Origin: CAYGJN01 sp964350135
Lineage (GTDB): Bacteria; Bdellovibrionota; Bacteriovoracia; Bacteriovoracales; Bacteriovoracaceae
Assembly (NCBI GenBank): GCA_964350135.1
Contig: CAYGJN010000004.1
Coordinates: forward strand, 1-46,851
Length of the DNA: 46,851 bases
Direction: 5' to 3'
Shown: piece after piece, positions 8,500 to 16,871 of the stretch
Layout of the letters: each line of letters opens with the position of its first letter
Numbering within the stretch: the first letter of the stretch is position 1
Program-made: the position numbers and the translations under genes
Notes under the pieces: model-generated
Databases searched by the model: none
What the model was told of the DNA's origin: nothing
The model's input: the letters and a program-made list of their open reading frames with translations, nothing else

Positions 8500-9404
8500 A
8501 TTTGAGCGAATTCAAAAAGATCTAGAGGAAGCTCTCCAATAACTCTGCCCTGCTTATCTCTTTTTGGATACTTAGGAAAAACAATATACCCATTAAATGG
8601 GGCCTTAATCAGCTTTTCATTTTCATCTAAACCTATAACTTCATTTTTATGAACAAGTGTAAAATTAGAAAGCTTCTTTGTGAGCCTGACTAGAGGACTT
8701 GTAAAAGGATACTCATAATTAACAGTATAAACTTTCAATTTATAATTTTTTCTAATTTTGAGGCCTTCAAATGAGCTAATATCAATTGCTCTTTGCATAG
8801 TTTGAATAGCTAAATCTTGTGCCTTTGATGCTATACCTTTTTGAGAAAGTTCAATACAGACAGAGGGGACGTTCTTAGTATAAGCGTAGCCTGTGGCAGT
8901 TCCGTAACGAAGTGACTCCTCAAGGGAAAGCTCGAGAAAAGTGTCACAAGTACCAATTTGATCAGCAAAGCTAGCCGTTATAGGACTATTAACAGTAACA
9001 AAAAATGGTCTTCCAGTTTCTTCAATAGTTTGATGGAAATCGACATGAAAGTCTGAGCTATCAATAAGAGATTTAAGTTCCTGAGCACGTTTATGCTCGT
9101 AGTTTTTGTTAGAGTCGCTAAAAAATAACCTGTTGAGGTCATTTTCAACAAAGCGCCTTTCAAGCTTAATGGCCTCTATATTACCAAGAGCAAAAACAAC
9201 TTCTCCATTAAAAGAAACCTCTTTGTTTTTAAACTTTTGAATTAGCTCAAGAAAAGCAGGGACACTTCCAATTTCATCACCATGAATACAGGCCGTGAAA
9301 AGAAGCCTCTTTCCAGGCTTTTCACCCTTGAATAAAACAGCATATTCAATGAGAGTTTCTTCGTTAGCTATGAGTTTTTGAAATTGGGCCAATAGTCTTT
9401 TCAT
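8496..9404 (-). CDS. Succinylglutamate desuccinylase/aspartoacylase-family zinc hydrolase
   Basis: A 302-aa M14-like zinc deacylase. The metal ligands are visible as HGDE (His41, Glu44) and VDFHQT (His124), with ENDLNR, the usual substrate-binding Asn-Asp-Arg cluster, at 88-92. AspA/AstE members remove acyl groups from N-acyl amino acids, and some deglutarylate or deacylate other small molecules; the substrate is not predictable here. I chose ATG 9404 rather than the upstream TTG at 9431, because neither has a Shine-Dalgarno sequence and a promoter (9412-9441) places the transcript start about 1 nt before this ATG. It converges on ctpA with overlapping stop codons. Confidence 0.85.
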   Translation of the reverse strand: MKRLLAQFQKLIANEETLIEYAVLFKGEKPGKRLLFTACIHGDEIGSVPAFLELIQKFKNKEVSFNGEVVFALGNIEAIKLERRFVENDLNRLFFSDSNKNYEHKRAQELKSLIDSSDFHVDFHQTIEETGRPFFVTVNSPITASFADQIGTCDTFLELSLEESLRYGTATGYAYTKNVPSVCIELSQKGIASKAQDLAIQTMQRAIDISSFEGLKIRKNYKLKVYTVNYEYPFTSPLVRLTKKLSNFTLVHKNEVIGLDENEKLIKAPFNGYIVFPKYPKRDKQGRVIGELPLDLFEFAQI

Positions 9405-9411
9405 CAAGTTA

Positions 9412-9441
9412 AATATAAGCGAAAGAAACAAAGTATATCAA
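9412..9441 (-). promoter_or_regulatory. Candidate promoter for a possibly leaderless AspA/AstE-family gene
   Basis: Read on the minus strand: TTGATA (9441-9436), an 18-bp spacer, then TATATT (9417-9412). Only 7 nt separate the -10 from the ATG at 9404, so transcription would start at or next to the start codon. No Shine-Dalgarno sequence is present, consistent with a leaderless mRNA. Confidence 0.4.
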
Positions 9442-9507
9442 GTAGTTATAATTTTTTTTTATGGAATGCGTCTATCTTTGACGAAGAGGGAGTTGTAAGA
9501 TTCTAAA

Positions 9508-10773
9508 ATGTTGCCCAAGTCCTTATCTGTTACCCAGTTTTTAAGCAGTGTAAAGCACCTCATAGAGGGAAGTTTCCGCTCTGTTATTGTTGAGGGGGAG
9601 ATAAGCAATTTATCAAGTTCTGCAGCAGGGCATTGGTATTTCACCCTTAGTGATCAGCAAAGCTCTATGAGTATTGCTTGCTTTAGAGGTGATGCTCTTA
9701 GAAATCCAATACTTAAAAGACTTAAAGAAGGTGACAAAGTTCTTTGCATGGGACCCCTTGGAGTCTACACCAAAAGAGGGACTTTTCAATTGCTTTGTAA
9801 ATCTATCCAGCCCATGGGGGTTGGAGATTTAAAAGTGAGACTTGAAGAGTTAAAACAAAAATTAAGTTCTGAGGGACTGTTTGATCTAGAAAGTAAGAAA
9901 ACTATTCCTAAATTTGCCAGAAAGATTGCAGTTATAACGGCAGAAAAAGGTGCAGCTCTTCAAGACTTTTTAAATATCTATAAAAGAAGATCCCTGTGGA
10001 TGGACATAGTTTTAGTGCCTGCTTTAGTTCAAGGCGATGGAGCACCCAAGTCTATTATTTCAGCCCTTAAGAAAGCTCTTGCAATTAAAGATGTTGAGGT
10101 AATTGTTTTAACAAGAGGTGGTGGCTCCATAGAAGATCTCTGGGCCTTTAATAACGAAGAGCTTGCAAGAGAGATATTCAAGGCCCAAATCCCCATTATA
10201 AGTGCTGTTGGACATGAGATAGATTTTTCAATTAGTGATTATGTAAGTGACCTTAGGGTTGAAACCCCCTCGGCAGCAGCCCAAGTTTTAACTGAAGGGC
10301 AAGTGAATTTAAAAGATCGATTAAAAAATATTAAAATGAGACTGGAAGCAAATATTGCAAAAAGATTTTCAGACTTAGCAACAATTGTAGAATCAGCAAG
10401 TCCCAAGAATCTATTACAGATTATTCATCAAAAGCTTTCTTACTTAAAAGCAAAACTAACAGAACTGAACTTATCACATAGAGTGCATAGTATCTTTAGT
10501 TTTCATGAAAAGCATTATTTATTAGATGAGGCCAACAGCTTTATGCTTTCTGATCTTGAAAGAAAAAATACAAAGATAAAGCACCGTTTAGAAAAAATAG
10601 AGAGGTTGCTAGAAGCTTATAATCCAAATGCTGTCTTAAAGCGTGGCTACACTTATATTTCCTACAAAGGATCTCCTGTGAAAGAGGGCAAGAGTTTTAA
10701 GCAAGTTAAAACTAACGAAAAGTTCTCTATTCATTTTCATGATATGGTTGTTGAGAATATTAAAAATGATTAA
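9508..10773 (+). CDS. xseA: Exodeoxyribonuclease VII large subunit
   Basis: A 421-aa XseA, the catalytic subunit of exonuclease VII, which degrades single-stranded DNA into oligonucleotides. The N-terminal OB-fold (about 5-100) has VIVEGEISNLSSSAAGHWYF. The core holds the family motifs VITAEKGAALQDF, LTRGGGSIEDLWAFN and AVGHEIDF with VSDLRVETPSAAA. A helical coiled-coil region and a C-terminal RGYTYIS segment follow. Length is normal. GAGGGAG lies about 15 nt before ATG 9508, somewhat far. The small subunit gene xseB, often adjacent, is not downstream here; instead a sensor-kinase-like gene overlaps the xseA stop by 8 bp. Confidence 0.95.
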   Translation: MLPKSLSVTQFLSSVKHLIEGSFRSVIVEGEISNLSSSAAGHWYFTLSDQQSSMSIACFRGDALRNPILKRLKEGDKVLCMGPLGVYTKRGTFQLLCKSIQPMGVGDLKVRLEELKQKLSSEGLFDLESKKTIPKFARKIAVITAEKGAALQDFLNIYKRRSLWMDIVLVPALVQGDGAPKSIISALKKALAIKDVEVIVLTRGGGSIEDLWAFNNEELAREIFKAQIPIISAVGHEIDFSISDYVSDLRVETPSAAAQVLTEGQVNLKDRLKNIKMRLEANIAKRFSDLATIVESASPKNLLQIIHQKLSYLKAKLTELNLSHRVHSIFSFHEKHYLLDEANSFMLSDLERKNTKIKHRLEKIERLLEAYNPNAVLKRGYTYISYKGSPVKEGKSFKQVKTNEKFSIHFHDMVVENIKND

Positions 10774-12391
10774 TGTATCATCGAGTATAAAAAAATTAGA
10801 TAGAGAGTTTCACAATAAATTATTGAGAGAGTTCTCTGATATGCCATGTGATGGTGATAGCCTTGCTACTGTTCAAATATTGAGCAGAGATGAGTTCTCT
10901 AACTCTTATCATGACTTAACATCTAAGTGTGTTTACTTTGTGTTTCAACAAGACACTCCTTCTCTTGGGTTTTTTCATGAAGAATTCCAAACAGATTTAA
11001 ATTATCTCAGCTACTCCACAGAAGACAACCTTTCTAACTTAAAAGAAATTATAAATCACTTTCTTAAAACAAAAGAAGAAACTCAGTTTTTATCCCTTCT
11101 TAAAAGAGCAGAGAAAGACTCAAAGTTTTTTTTTAAACTAGCAAAGTCATTTGCAAAAAAACAATTAGAAGAAGCTGGGCAAGACCCTATTATTCAAGAC
11201 CTTATGAGATTTCAAGAAGAGGTTTTTTTAGATATTGATAAAGAAGAAATAAGTATTTCTCTAATTAAGTTTTTAGATAAGAAATGGAAAAATAGATATT
11301 TTAAAGCTTATAATCAAATTGAAGAATTCGACTTTCTTCTACCTTTAGGAGGAGGCAGCGAAGTCAGCTTCATTGGTATTATCGATGATGGAAAGAGAAG
11401 CTTCACTGAAAAAGATTCATTTATTATCTATTATGTTCTTTCTATTTATAATAATTTTTTAGAACTTCAAGAACTTTCCAAGCAAGCTCAGGTTAAAGAT
11501 AGTATTCTTGCAGAAGCATTTAGCTGTGTAGATATACCGATTGCATTATTTTCAAAAAATGGTGACCTCTATCATTATAATACTCAGTTTATTGATTTAA
11601 GAGTTTCAGCAAGAGATTGTCTAAAGCATAAAAATGGTCAAACTCTAAAAATCAAGGATAAGAAGTACCTTTGCTACAAAGAAGAATTATCCGACGATAA
11701 AGGAGATTATATCTATATCGCTTTTTTAAGTGGTGACGATATGAACCCAAGTGATAAAATAGAAATGAATCCTCAAGAGCTTGGTATTATTACTAGTTCT
11801 ATGGCCCATGAACTTAATAATCCAATGGCCGGTATTCTCGCTGCGGTAACACTTTTGCGAATGGAGGATTTTTGGTCAGAAGATCAATTTGCAGAGCTTG
11901 AAGAAATTGAAAAAAGTGCAAAAAGATGTAAAAGCCTTGTTGAGATCTTTCTTGGCTTTTCTCAGACTAAACAATCTCATTCTCGAAATACTTCTTTGCT
12001 GGAAAGCTTTCAATTCGCACAGTATCTTTTAAATTTTAGAGTTGTAGAAACAAATATAAAACTTGCTATTAATTGGAGTGTTGATCGTGAAATTGAACAA
12101 AATTTTCCTTTAGGTGGGGCGATCTTTTCAATGTCACTCTATCTCATCTTTGGTGCTATGATGACAAGTTTTTCTCATCAAAGTATGGTGGAAGAACTTA
12201 AGGATGCAAATCTTGTATTAAATGGAGAGGTGAGGGGCCAAGGAAAAGAAATTATTATTATTGCAGATCAAAATTTTTCATTTCTTGAAAATGCAGAAGA
12301 GCTTCAACTGGTAAAACATTTGTTAAGAATTCAACGTGCTAAATTAACAATTAAAGATGATCATCTAATTATAGAAGTTGAGGAGTCGTAG
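10766..12391 (+). CDS. Histidine-kinase-like sensor protein with degenerate ATPase domain
   Basis: A 541-aa cytoplasmic protein. Regions in order: an uncharacterised N-terminus (1-135), a GAF-like segment (about 150-245), a PAS-like segment (about 255-325), a HisKA dimerisation helix with H-box SSMAHELNNPMAG (His348), then a C-terminal region (about 415-541). That last region has the rough length of a HATPase domain but lacks recognisable N, G1 (DxGxG) and G2 boxes. It may therefore be a phosphotransfer partner or pseudokinase rather than an active kinase. ATG 10766 overlaps the xseA stop, indicating coupled translation; an in-frame ATG at 10739 is less likely. No response regulator is adjacent, and its stop overlaps the crcB start by one base. 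Confidence 0.75.
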   Translation: MINVSSSIKKLDREFHNKLLREFSDMPCDGDSLATVQILSRDEFSNSYHDLTSKCVYFVFQQDTPSLGFFHEEFQTDLNYLSYSTEDNLSNLKEIINHFLKTKEETQFLSLLKRAEKDSKFFFKLAKSFAKKQLEEAGQDPIIQDLMRFQEEVFLDIDKEEISISLIKFLDKKWKNRYFKAYNQIEEFDFLLPLGGGSEVSFIGIIDDGKRSFTEKDSFIIYYVLSIYNNFLELQELSKQAQVKDSILAEAFSCVDIPIALFSKNGDLYHYNTQFIDLRVSARDCLKHKNGQTLKIKDKKYLCYKEELSDDKGDYIYIAFLSGDDMNPSDKIEMNPQELGIITSSMAHELNNPMAGILAAVTLLRMEDFWSEDQFAELEEIEKSAKRCKSLVEIFLGFSQTKQSHSRNTSLLESFQFAQYLLNFRVVETNIKLAINWSVDREIEQNFPLGGAIFSMSLYLIFGAMMTSFSHQSMVEELKDANLVLNGEVRGQGKEIIIIADQNFSFLENAEELQLVKHLLRIQRAKLTIKDDHLIIEVEES

Positions 12392-12738
12392 TGCTGGGAT
12401 TAAGTATTTTTGTAGGAGGGGGATTAGGATCATTAATAAGATGGCTTGCAACTCTTACCTGTAATCAGCTTAGGCTTCCTTTTTGGTCTTCAACCATGCT
12501 CGTCAATATTGTGGGGACACTTATCTTATTATTTCTTTATAAATTCTCGAGTGAGAATTCCTCACTCGATCCCATGCTCAGAATTGGTATTTTAGGGGGG
12601 CTAACGACTTTTAGTACCTTTAGCCTTGACCTCTTTAAGGCAATGGAGAGTCTTCAGTGGGGAAGCGTTACTATTATTTTGCTAGGCAACGTTTTAAGCG
12701 TGTTTGTTATTTCTTTTCTTTTTTTTAAATTCAGTTAG
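12391..12738 (+). CDS. crcB: CrcB/Fluc fluoride channel
   Basis: A 115-aa protein with four transmembrane helices and the CrcB/Fluc signatures: GGGLGSLIRW at the N-terminus, the NIVGTL segment in helix 2, and GGLTTFSTFS in helix 3. Fluc proteins form dual-topology dimeric channels that expel fluoride from the cytoplasm. The start is GTG 12391, whose G is the last base of the preceding TAG, so the gene is coupled to the sensor-like gene. No fluoride riboswitch is seen, as expected for an internal operon gene. The stop overlaps the convergent exonuclease gene's stop. Confidence 0.93.
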   Translation: MLGLSIFVGGGLGSLIRWLATLTCNQLRLPFWSSTMLVNIVGTLILLFLYKFSSENSSLDPMLRIGILGGLTTFSTFSLDLFKAMESLQWGSVTIILLGNVLSVFVISFLFFKFS

Positions 12739-14057
12739 ATATGTTCACGTGGATAAGTAGTTTTTTGCGTGGCCAGTGTATTAAAGCTACTTAGCAAGTT
12801 GTGAAAATTGTTTTTATCGGAAAGAATAACTTCTTTAGAAATAAAGAGGTATTCTCTGTTTTTTCCTTCTTTAACTTTCTTGAGGTACTCATTTATAAAT
12901 GGAAAAAGATCCTTATGTATAGGATGGCGACTTGTTTTTTTCTTTTTTGCCTCTGATCTTTTAATATGGCCTAGTACATAATGAAGAACTCTCTTCTTGT
13001 GAGAAGGGAATCTAAAAATAAGTTCATTTTTGTTATGAATATTAAAAAGTGGAAAAACTAACATTTGTGATGGAATTAAATGTTTTGTAATAAGAAAATG
13101 CTCTTGGTCTAACCCTGCAACAAAGTCATCAACAGAAAATGGTACTTCATCGACATTTAAATGCTTCTTACACAGATACTTTACAAGTATATCTTTTATA
13201 TTTTGTTCAAACTTATTAAAGTGAGCGTTAAATGTCATAAAGGTTTCAAAAAATGAACCCATAAGCTGAACTGTGACACTTTGATAATGAAGCTCTTTTA
13301 AAACTGTGCGAACAATTTCTTTTTCTGCATAGGGTGAAATAAGTGGAATTGTTGCTAATTGCAGGCCATTAAAACCCTTAATACTGATAATTGCAGGTGA
13401 TTGAATTTTTTCAACAGTCGAAATAATTTTATCATATTCTTCATGAGTGAAATGTGAACGATCAAGTTCAAATTTAGACCTAGGGTAATAGAGTTGATTT
13501 ACTTTTCTGATTCCCTTATCAATAAAAACATTAAGGTACTTTAGTAATAAATGAGCACAGGCCTTGGCGTCTTCTAATGCTCTATGGGCCTTATTATGAG
13601 GAATATTAAAAATCTGACTCATATAATTTAAATTAGAACTCAATATATTTGGAATCATGTACTTGGTCATAAGGTTTGTACAAAGAGAGCGGTTCTCCAA
13701 TTGAGGTTTATTTAGTCTTTGAAGAACAGAATTAAGAAATGGAAAATCAAAAGAGATATTATGGGCCACAATAATATCAGGTCCAATGAACTCCAAAATT
13801 TCTTCAATAACATCTTCAATTTTAGGCGAATTTGTAATATCTCCAGGAGATATAGAGGTTAATTTTTGAATAAACTGTGGAATTGGAATTTCTGGATTTA
13901 TTAAATAACTAAGTTCATCAATAATTTCTAAATTTTGGATCTTAACAATACCAATTTCAATGATCTTGTCAGTTTCTAAGTTGCCACCAGTTGTCTCCAA
14001 GTCAAGGACAACAAATGAGAGATCGGATACTAATTTTTTTGAATCAAGGTTTTTCAT
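12735..14057 (-). CDS. DnaQ-family DEDDh 3'-5' exonuclease with long C-terminal extension
   Basis: A 440-aa protein. The N-terminal 175 residues are a DEDDh exonuclease: VVLDLETTGG (Asp19, Glu21), VAHNISFDFPFLN, and NKAHRALEDAKACAHLL. This resembles DNA polymerase III epsilon and the exonuclease domain of PolC. The remaining 260 residues show no domain I recognise; they are not the short polymerase-binding tail of epsilon and not a UvrC-like GIY-YIG region (no such motif seen). A proofreading or repair/RNA-trimming role is possible. ATG 14057 has GAAGGC upstream at good distance. It is convergent with crcB and 65 bp downstream of the PNP gene on the same strand. Confidence 0.82.
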   Translation of the reverse strand: MKNLDSKKLVSDLSFVVLDLETTGGNLETDKIIEIGIVKIQNLEIIDELSYLINPEIPIPQFIQKLTSISPGDITNSPKIEDVIEEILEFIGPDIIVAHNISFDFPFLNSVLQRLNKPQLENRSLCTNLMTKYMIPNILSSNLNYMSQIFNIPHNKAHRALEDAKACAHLLLKYLNVFIDKGIRKVNQLYYPRSKFELDRSHFTHEEYDKIISTVEKIQSPAIISIKGFNGLQLATIPLISPYAEKEIVRTVLKELHYQSVTVQLMGSFFETFMTFNAHFNKFEQNIKDILVKYLCKKHLNVDEVPFSVDDFVAGLDQEHFLITKHLIPSQMLVFPLFNIHNKNELIFRFPSHKKRVLHYVLGHIKRSEAKKKKTSRHPIHKDLFPFINEYLKKVKEGKNREYLFISKEVILSDKNNFHNLLSSFNTLATQKTTYPREHI

Positions 14058-14122
14058 TTTTTTTTGCCTTCAAACATTCGCCCGAAGATTACGAGTTCTA
14101 TTATTATAACCTAGCCTTAGTT

Positions 14123-14947
14123 TCAATCAAGCTCGGTCATCTTTTTCACAGCATTAGAAAGTAATGTAGAGAATTTCTCCATTACCTTTAAAGCTTCATC
14201 TTTTATATCGCCGTGATCTAGCTTATTTCGGGATATTCCAGCGGCCATATTAGTAATACATGATATACCGGCAACTTTAATCCCTAAATGATTGGCAGCG
14301 ATTGCTTCAGGAACAGTGCTCATACCTACCATATCCCCACCCAATGTACGAATCATTCTCACTTCAGCTGGTGTTTCGTAGGTTGGCCCTAAAACTGAGC
14401 AATAGGTCCCTTCTTTTAAACTAAGTCCAATCTCTTGAGCACTTTCCTTTAGAATTTCACGAAGTTTTGGATCATATGCATGAGTCATATCTGGAAATCT
14501 TGGACCAAGTTCAGCTAAATTTGGTCCAACCAATGGGTTTTTCCCCATTAAGTTAATATGATCTTTTATGGCAATAAGGTCACCCGTTTGATAACTCTCA
14601 TTTATGCCACCAGCAGCGTTAGTTAAAATTAAATGCTCGGCTCCGAGAGCTGCTAAGGTTCTTACAGGAAAAACGACTTCCTCCATAGGAACACCTTCAT
14701 AGGCATGAAGTCTTCCTTGTAAAACAGCAATATTGACTCCCTGAACTTTTCCAAGAATTAATCGACCCTGGTGACCTTCAACTGTTGTTTCTTTAAAGTA
14801 AGGAATTTCAGAATAAGGAATAATTATCTTATCTTCCATCTTCTCTACATAAACTCCCAGTCCAGATCCTAAAACCATTCCAACTTTTGGAACAAATTCA
14901 GCAATGGATTGAATATGCTTTGCGGCTGATGCGAGTTTATCGTACAT
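14123..14947 (-). CDS. Purine nucleoside phosphorylase (trimeric, PNP-II type)
   Basis: A 274-aa enzyme that cleaves purine nucleosides with phosphate to base plus ribose-1-phosphate. Family marks are GMVLGSGLG at the phosphate-binding N-terminus, EGHQGRL, LQGRLHAYEG, TNAAGGIN, GPTYETPAEVRM, MSTVPEAI and SCITNMAAGIS, whose Asn contacts the purine. This matches the trimeric mammalian/PunA type rather than hexameric DeoD. ATG 14947 has AGGA 8 nt upstream. The gene lies 24 bp after the pyrimidine nucleoside phosphorylase gene on the same strand, forming a nucleoside-salvage pair with nupC nearby on the other strand. Confidence 0.94.
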   Translation of the reverse strand: MYDKLASAAKHIQSIAEFVPKVGMVLGSGLGVYVEKMEDKIIIPYSEIPYFKETTVEGHQGRLILGKVQGVNIAVLQGRLHAYEGVPMEEVVFPVRTLAALGAEHLILTNAAGGINESYQTGDLIAIKDHINLMGKNPLVGPNLAELGPRFPDMTHAYDPKLREILKESAQEIGLSLKEGTYCSVLGPTYETPAEVRMIRTLGGDMVGMSTVPEAIAANHLGIKVAGISCITNMAAGISRNKLDHGDIKDEALKVMEKFSTLLSNAVKKMTELD

Positions 14948-14971
14948 GAAACTGTCCTATGTAAAATTACC

Positions 14972-16291
14972 CTATGATTCTAAGGCTTCATAAATGAGAG
15001 GGTCAAGTTTTGGTTTTGTTTTGGAGTATTTAATAATTTCATTATTAAACTTGCTTTCAAGCTCTTTAACGAGGTTTAGTTGCGAAGCATGATGAAAAAT
15101 AGAGAATATTTCATCGCCGGCCTTGATTTTGGCACCGGGCTTTTTGTGAAACTCAAGTCCAACAGAAAAATCAAACTTATCTGCAGTTCTTTTGCGCCCA
15201 CCGCCAAGTTCCAATAAGAGAAAACCGATTTGATCATTTTGAAAACTTTTTATATATCCAGATTTTTGTGCTTTGACAGTGTAAGTCTTCAAGGCTTGAG
15301 GGAGGCGTTTATAATCTGTAATCACTTTTGGATCTCCGCCTTGATCCTTAATAAGTTGAGTGAATTTTTTTAAGGCCTCTCCTGAATCCAGTGCTTTTTT
15401 GGCCTTTGCAATTCCTTGCTTATGGGATTTTGCCAGTCCTGCTAAATATATCATTCCACCAGCAAGGCTCAGTGAAAGTTGTTCAAGATCTTTTGGACCT
15501 CTACCTTTAAGAGTTTCAATACATTCAATAACTTCATGGGAGTGTCCAACCATATTACCCAATGGCCAATCCATATTTGTAATAAACATCATTGAATTTA
15601 CATTAAATTTACTAGCAACTTTCATCATACTCTTAGCAAGTTTTCGGCAAGAGCTTTTAGACTTCATAAAAGCACCAGATCCAAATTTAAGGTCCATTAC
15701 AAGTCCACTAATTCCTTCAGCAAGTTTTTTACTCATAATACTTGCAGTAATAAGAGGAATTGAATTTATAGTTGCAGTGACATCTCTAAGTGCATAAATC
15801 TTTTTATCAGCAGGTGCAATCTCTCTGGTTTGTCCTGTTAAAACTAAACCATGTTTTTTAAGGAGCTCTGAAAATTGTTGTAAATTAATATTGGTATTAA
15901 AACCCTCAATACTTTCAACTTTATCAACTGTTCCCCCTGTATGCCCTAGTCCGCGGCCAGCAATCATTGGAACTTTAACCCCGCAAGCAGCAGCAAGGGG
16001 GGCAATAACAAATGAAGCTTTATCTCCAATACCACCTGTCGAGTGCTTATCGATAACTGTAGGGTCATCAAATTTTAAAACTTTTCCAGAATGAAGCATT
16101 GCTTCAGTGAGGGCCTGGGTTTCCTGAGTATTCATTCCATTAATGAAAATTGCCATTAATAATGCAGTCATTTGATAATCTGCGACTTCGCCCAGTGTCA
16201 ATCCTTGGATGAACCACTGAATTTCGCTGTCCGTTAGAGCAATTCCATCTCTTTTCTTCTGAATAATTTGATAGGCGTTCAAGGATTCCAT
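14972..16291 (-). CDS. Pyrimidine/thymidine nucleoside phosphorylase
   Basis: A 439-aa enzyme of the DeoA/Pdp family that phosphorolyses thymidine, deoxyuridine or uridine. It has the N-terminal alpha domain (AYQIIQKKRDG), the phosphate-binding KHSTGGIGDK block (from Lys82), GRGLGHTGGT, and LRDVTATINSIPLITASIMSKK with MDLKFGSGAF. Thymidine-only (DeoA) and broader (Pdp) specificity cannot be separated by eye. I chose ATG 16291, which matches family N-termini, over the TTG at 16306. The Shine-Dalgarno is weak. Product fits with the adjacent PNP: together they would release bases and sugar phosphates from imported nucleosides. Confidence 0.94.
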   Translation of the reverse strand: MESLNAYQIIQKKRDGIALTDSEIQWFIQGLTLGEVADYQMTALLMAIFINGMNTQETQALTEAMLHSGKVLKFDDPTVIDKHSTGGIGDKASFVIAPLAAACGVKVPMIAGRGLGHTGGTVDKVESIEGFNTNINLQQFSELLKKHGLVLTGQTREIAPADKKIYALRDVTATINSIPLITASIMSKKLAEGISGLVMDLKFGSGAFMKSKSSCRKLAKSMMKVASKFNVNSMMFITNMDWPLGNMVGHSHEVIECIETLKGRGPKDLEQLSLSLAGGMIYLAGLAKSHKQGIAKAKKALDSGEALKKFTQLIKDQGGDPKVITDYKRLPQALKTYTVKAQKSGYIKSFQNDQIGFLLLELGGGRKRTADKFDFSVGLEFHKKPGAKIKAGDEIFSIFHHASQLNLVKELESKFNNEIIKYSKTKPKLDPLIYEALES

Positions 16292-16389
16292 ATAATTAAT
16301 TGTCAAAATCCGTCTGTTTAGAAAAAATAGACTAATAAAGAGGCATATTAGCTTCTCTCATGCACCCAGGCAAACCTAAAGGTATGTAA

Positions 16390-16839
16390 ATGAAAAATCT
16401 GAATCAAAATTTTATATTCGTAATTATTTTTACATTACTGAGTAATCTTTCACTAGCACAGGTTCCCCCTGCAGGCGGGGGCGGTGGTGAAGGCGGTGGC
16501 GAGATGGCCGGTGTTATTGAAGACTCATTAGGAGACTTATCACTGGTAGCCTATGCAGGTGTCGGTGGCGCTGTCTTAGGGCTTTCCACTCTTTCTTTTG
16601 TTGATGAACCAAGCGAGCATTTAAAAAATATTATTGTTGGTGGAGCTATTGGAATTATTGTTGGTGTTGCATTTGTTGCTTATAAACAAGCAATGAGTAC
16701 ATCAACTGAGTATAATGATACTGTCATGGAAGCAGAGATTGATTTCTCAACTCCTGCGCGAATCAAGTGGGCCAGCTCAAATAGTAATAATTACCACAAG
16801 CCTCTTGGGCAAAGTCTAGGATGGACCTTTAATTTCTAA
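16390..16839 (+). CDS. Small exported protein with glycine-rich segment, unknown function
   Basis: A 149-aa protein with a signal peptide (1-23, ending SLAQ), then a short Pro-Gly stretch (PPAGGGGGEGGGEMAG, 26-41). Two hydrophobic glycine-rich segments follow (about 50-72 and 83-103), which could be membrane spans. The C-terminal 45 residues are polar. ATG 16390 has AAAGG upstream. It diverges from the pyrimidine nucleoside phosphorylase gene and lies 32 bp before nupC, so it may be the first gene of a nupC transcript. I recognise no family. Confidence 0.75.
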   Translation: MKNLNQNFIFVIIFTLLSNLSLAQVPPAGGGGGEGGGEMAGVIEDSLGDLSLVAYAGVGGAVLGLSTLSFVDEPSEHLKNIIVGGAIGIIVGVAFVAYKQAMSTSTEYNDTVMEAEIDFSTPARIKWASSNSNNYHKPLGQSLGWTFNF

Positions 16840-16871
16840 ATTCAGTTAGCTTGAGATAATAAGGGGATTTT

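Noticed and set aside
15360..15797. Open frame of 145 codons on the plus strand
   Set aside because: Lies wholly antisense to the highly conserved pyrimidine nucleoside phosphorylase gene, has no ribosome-binding site and shows no domain; a shadow frame.
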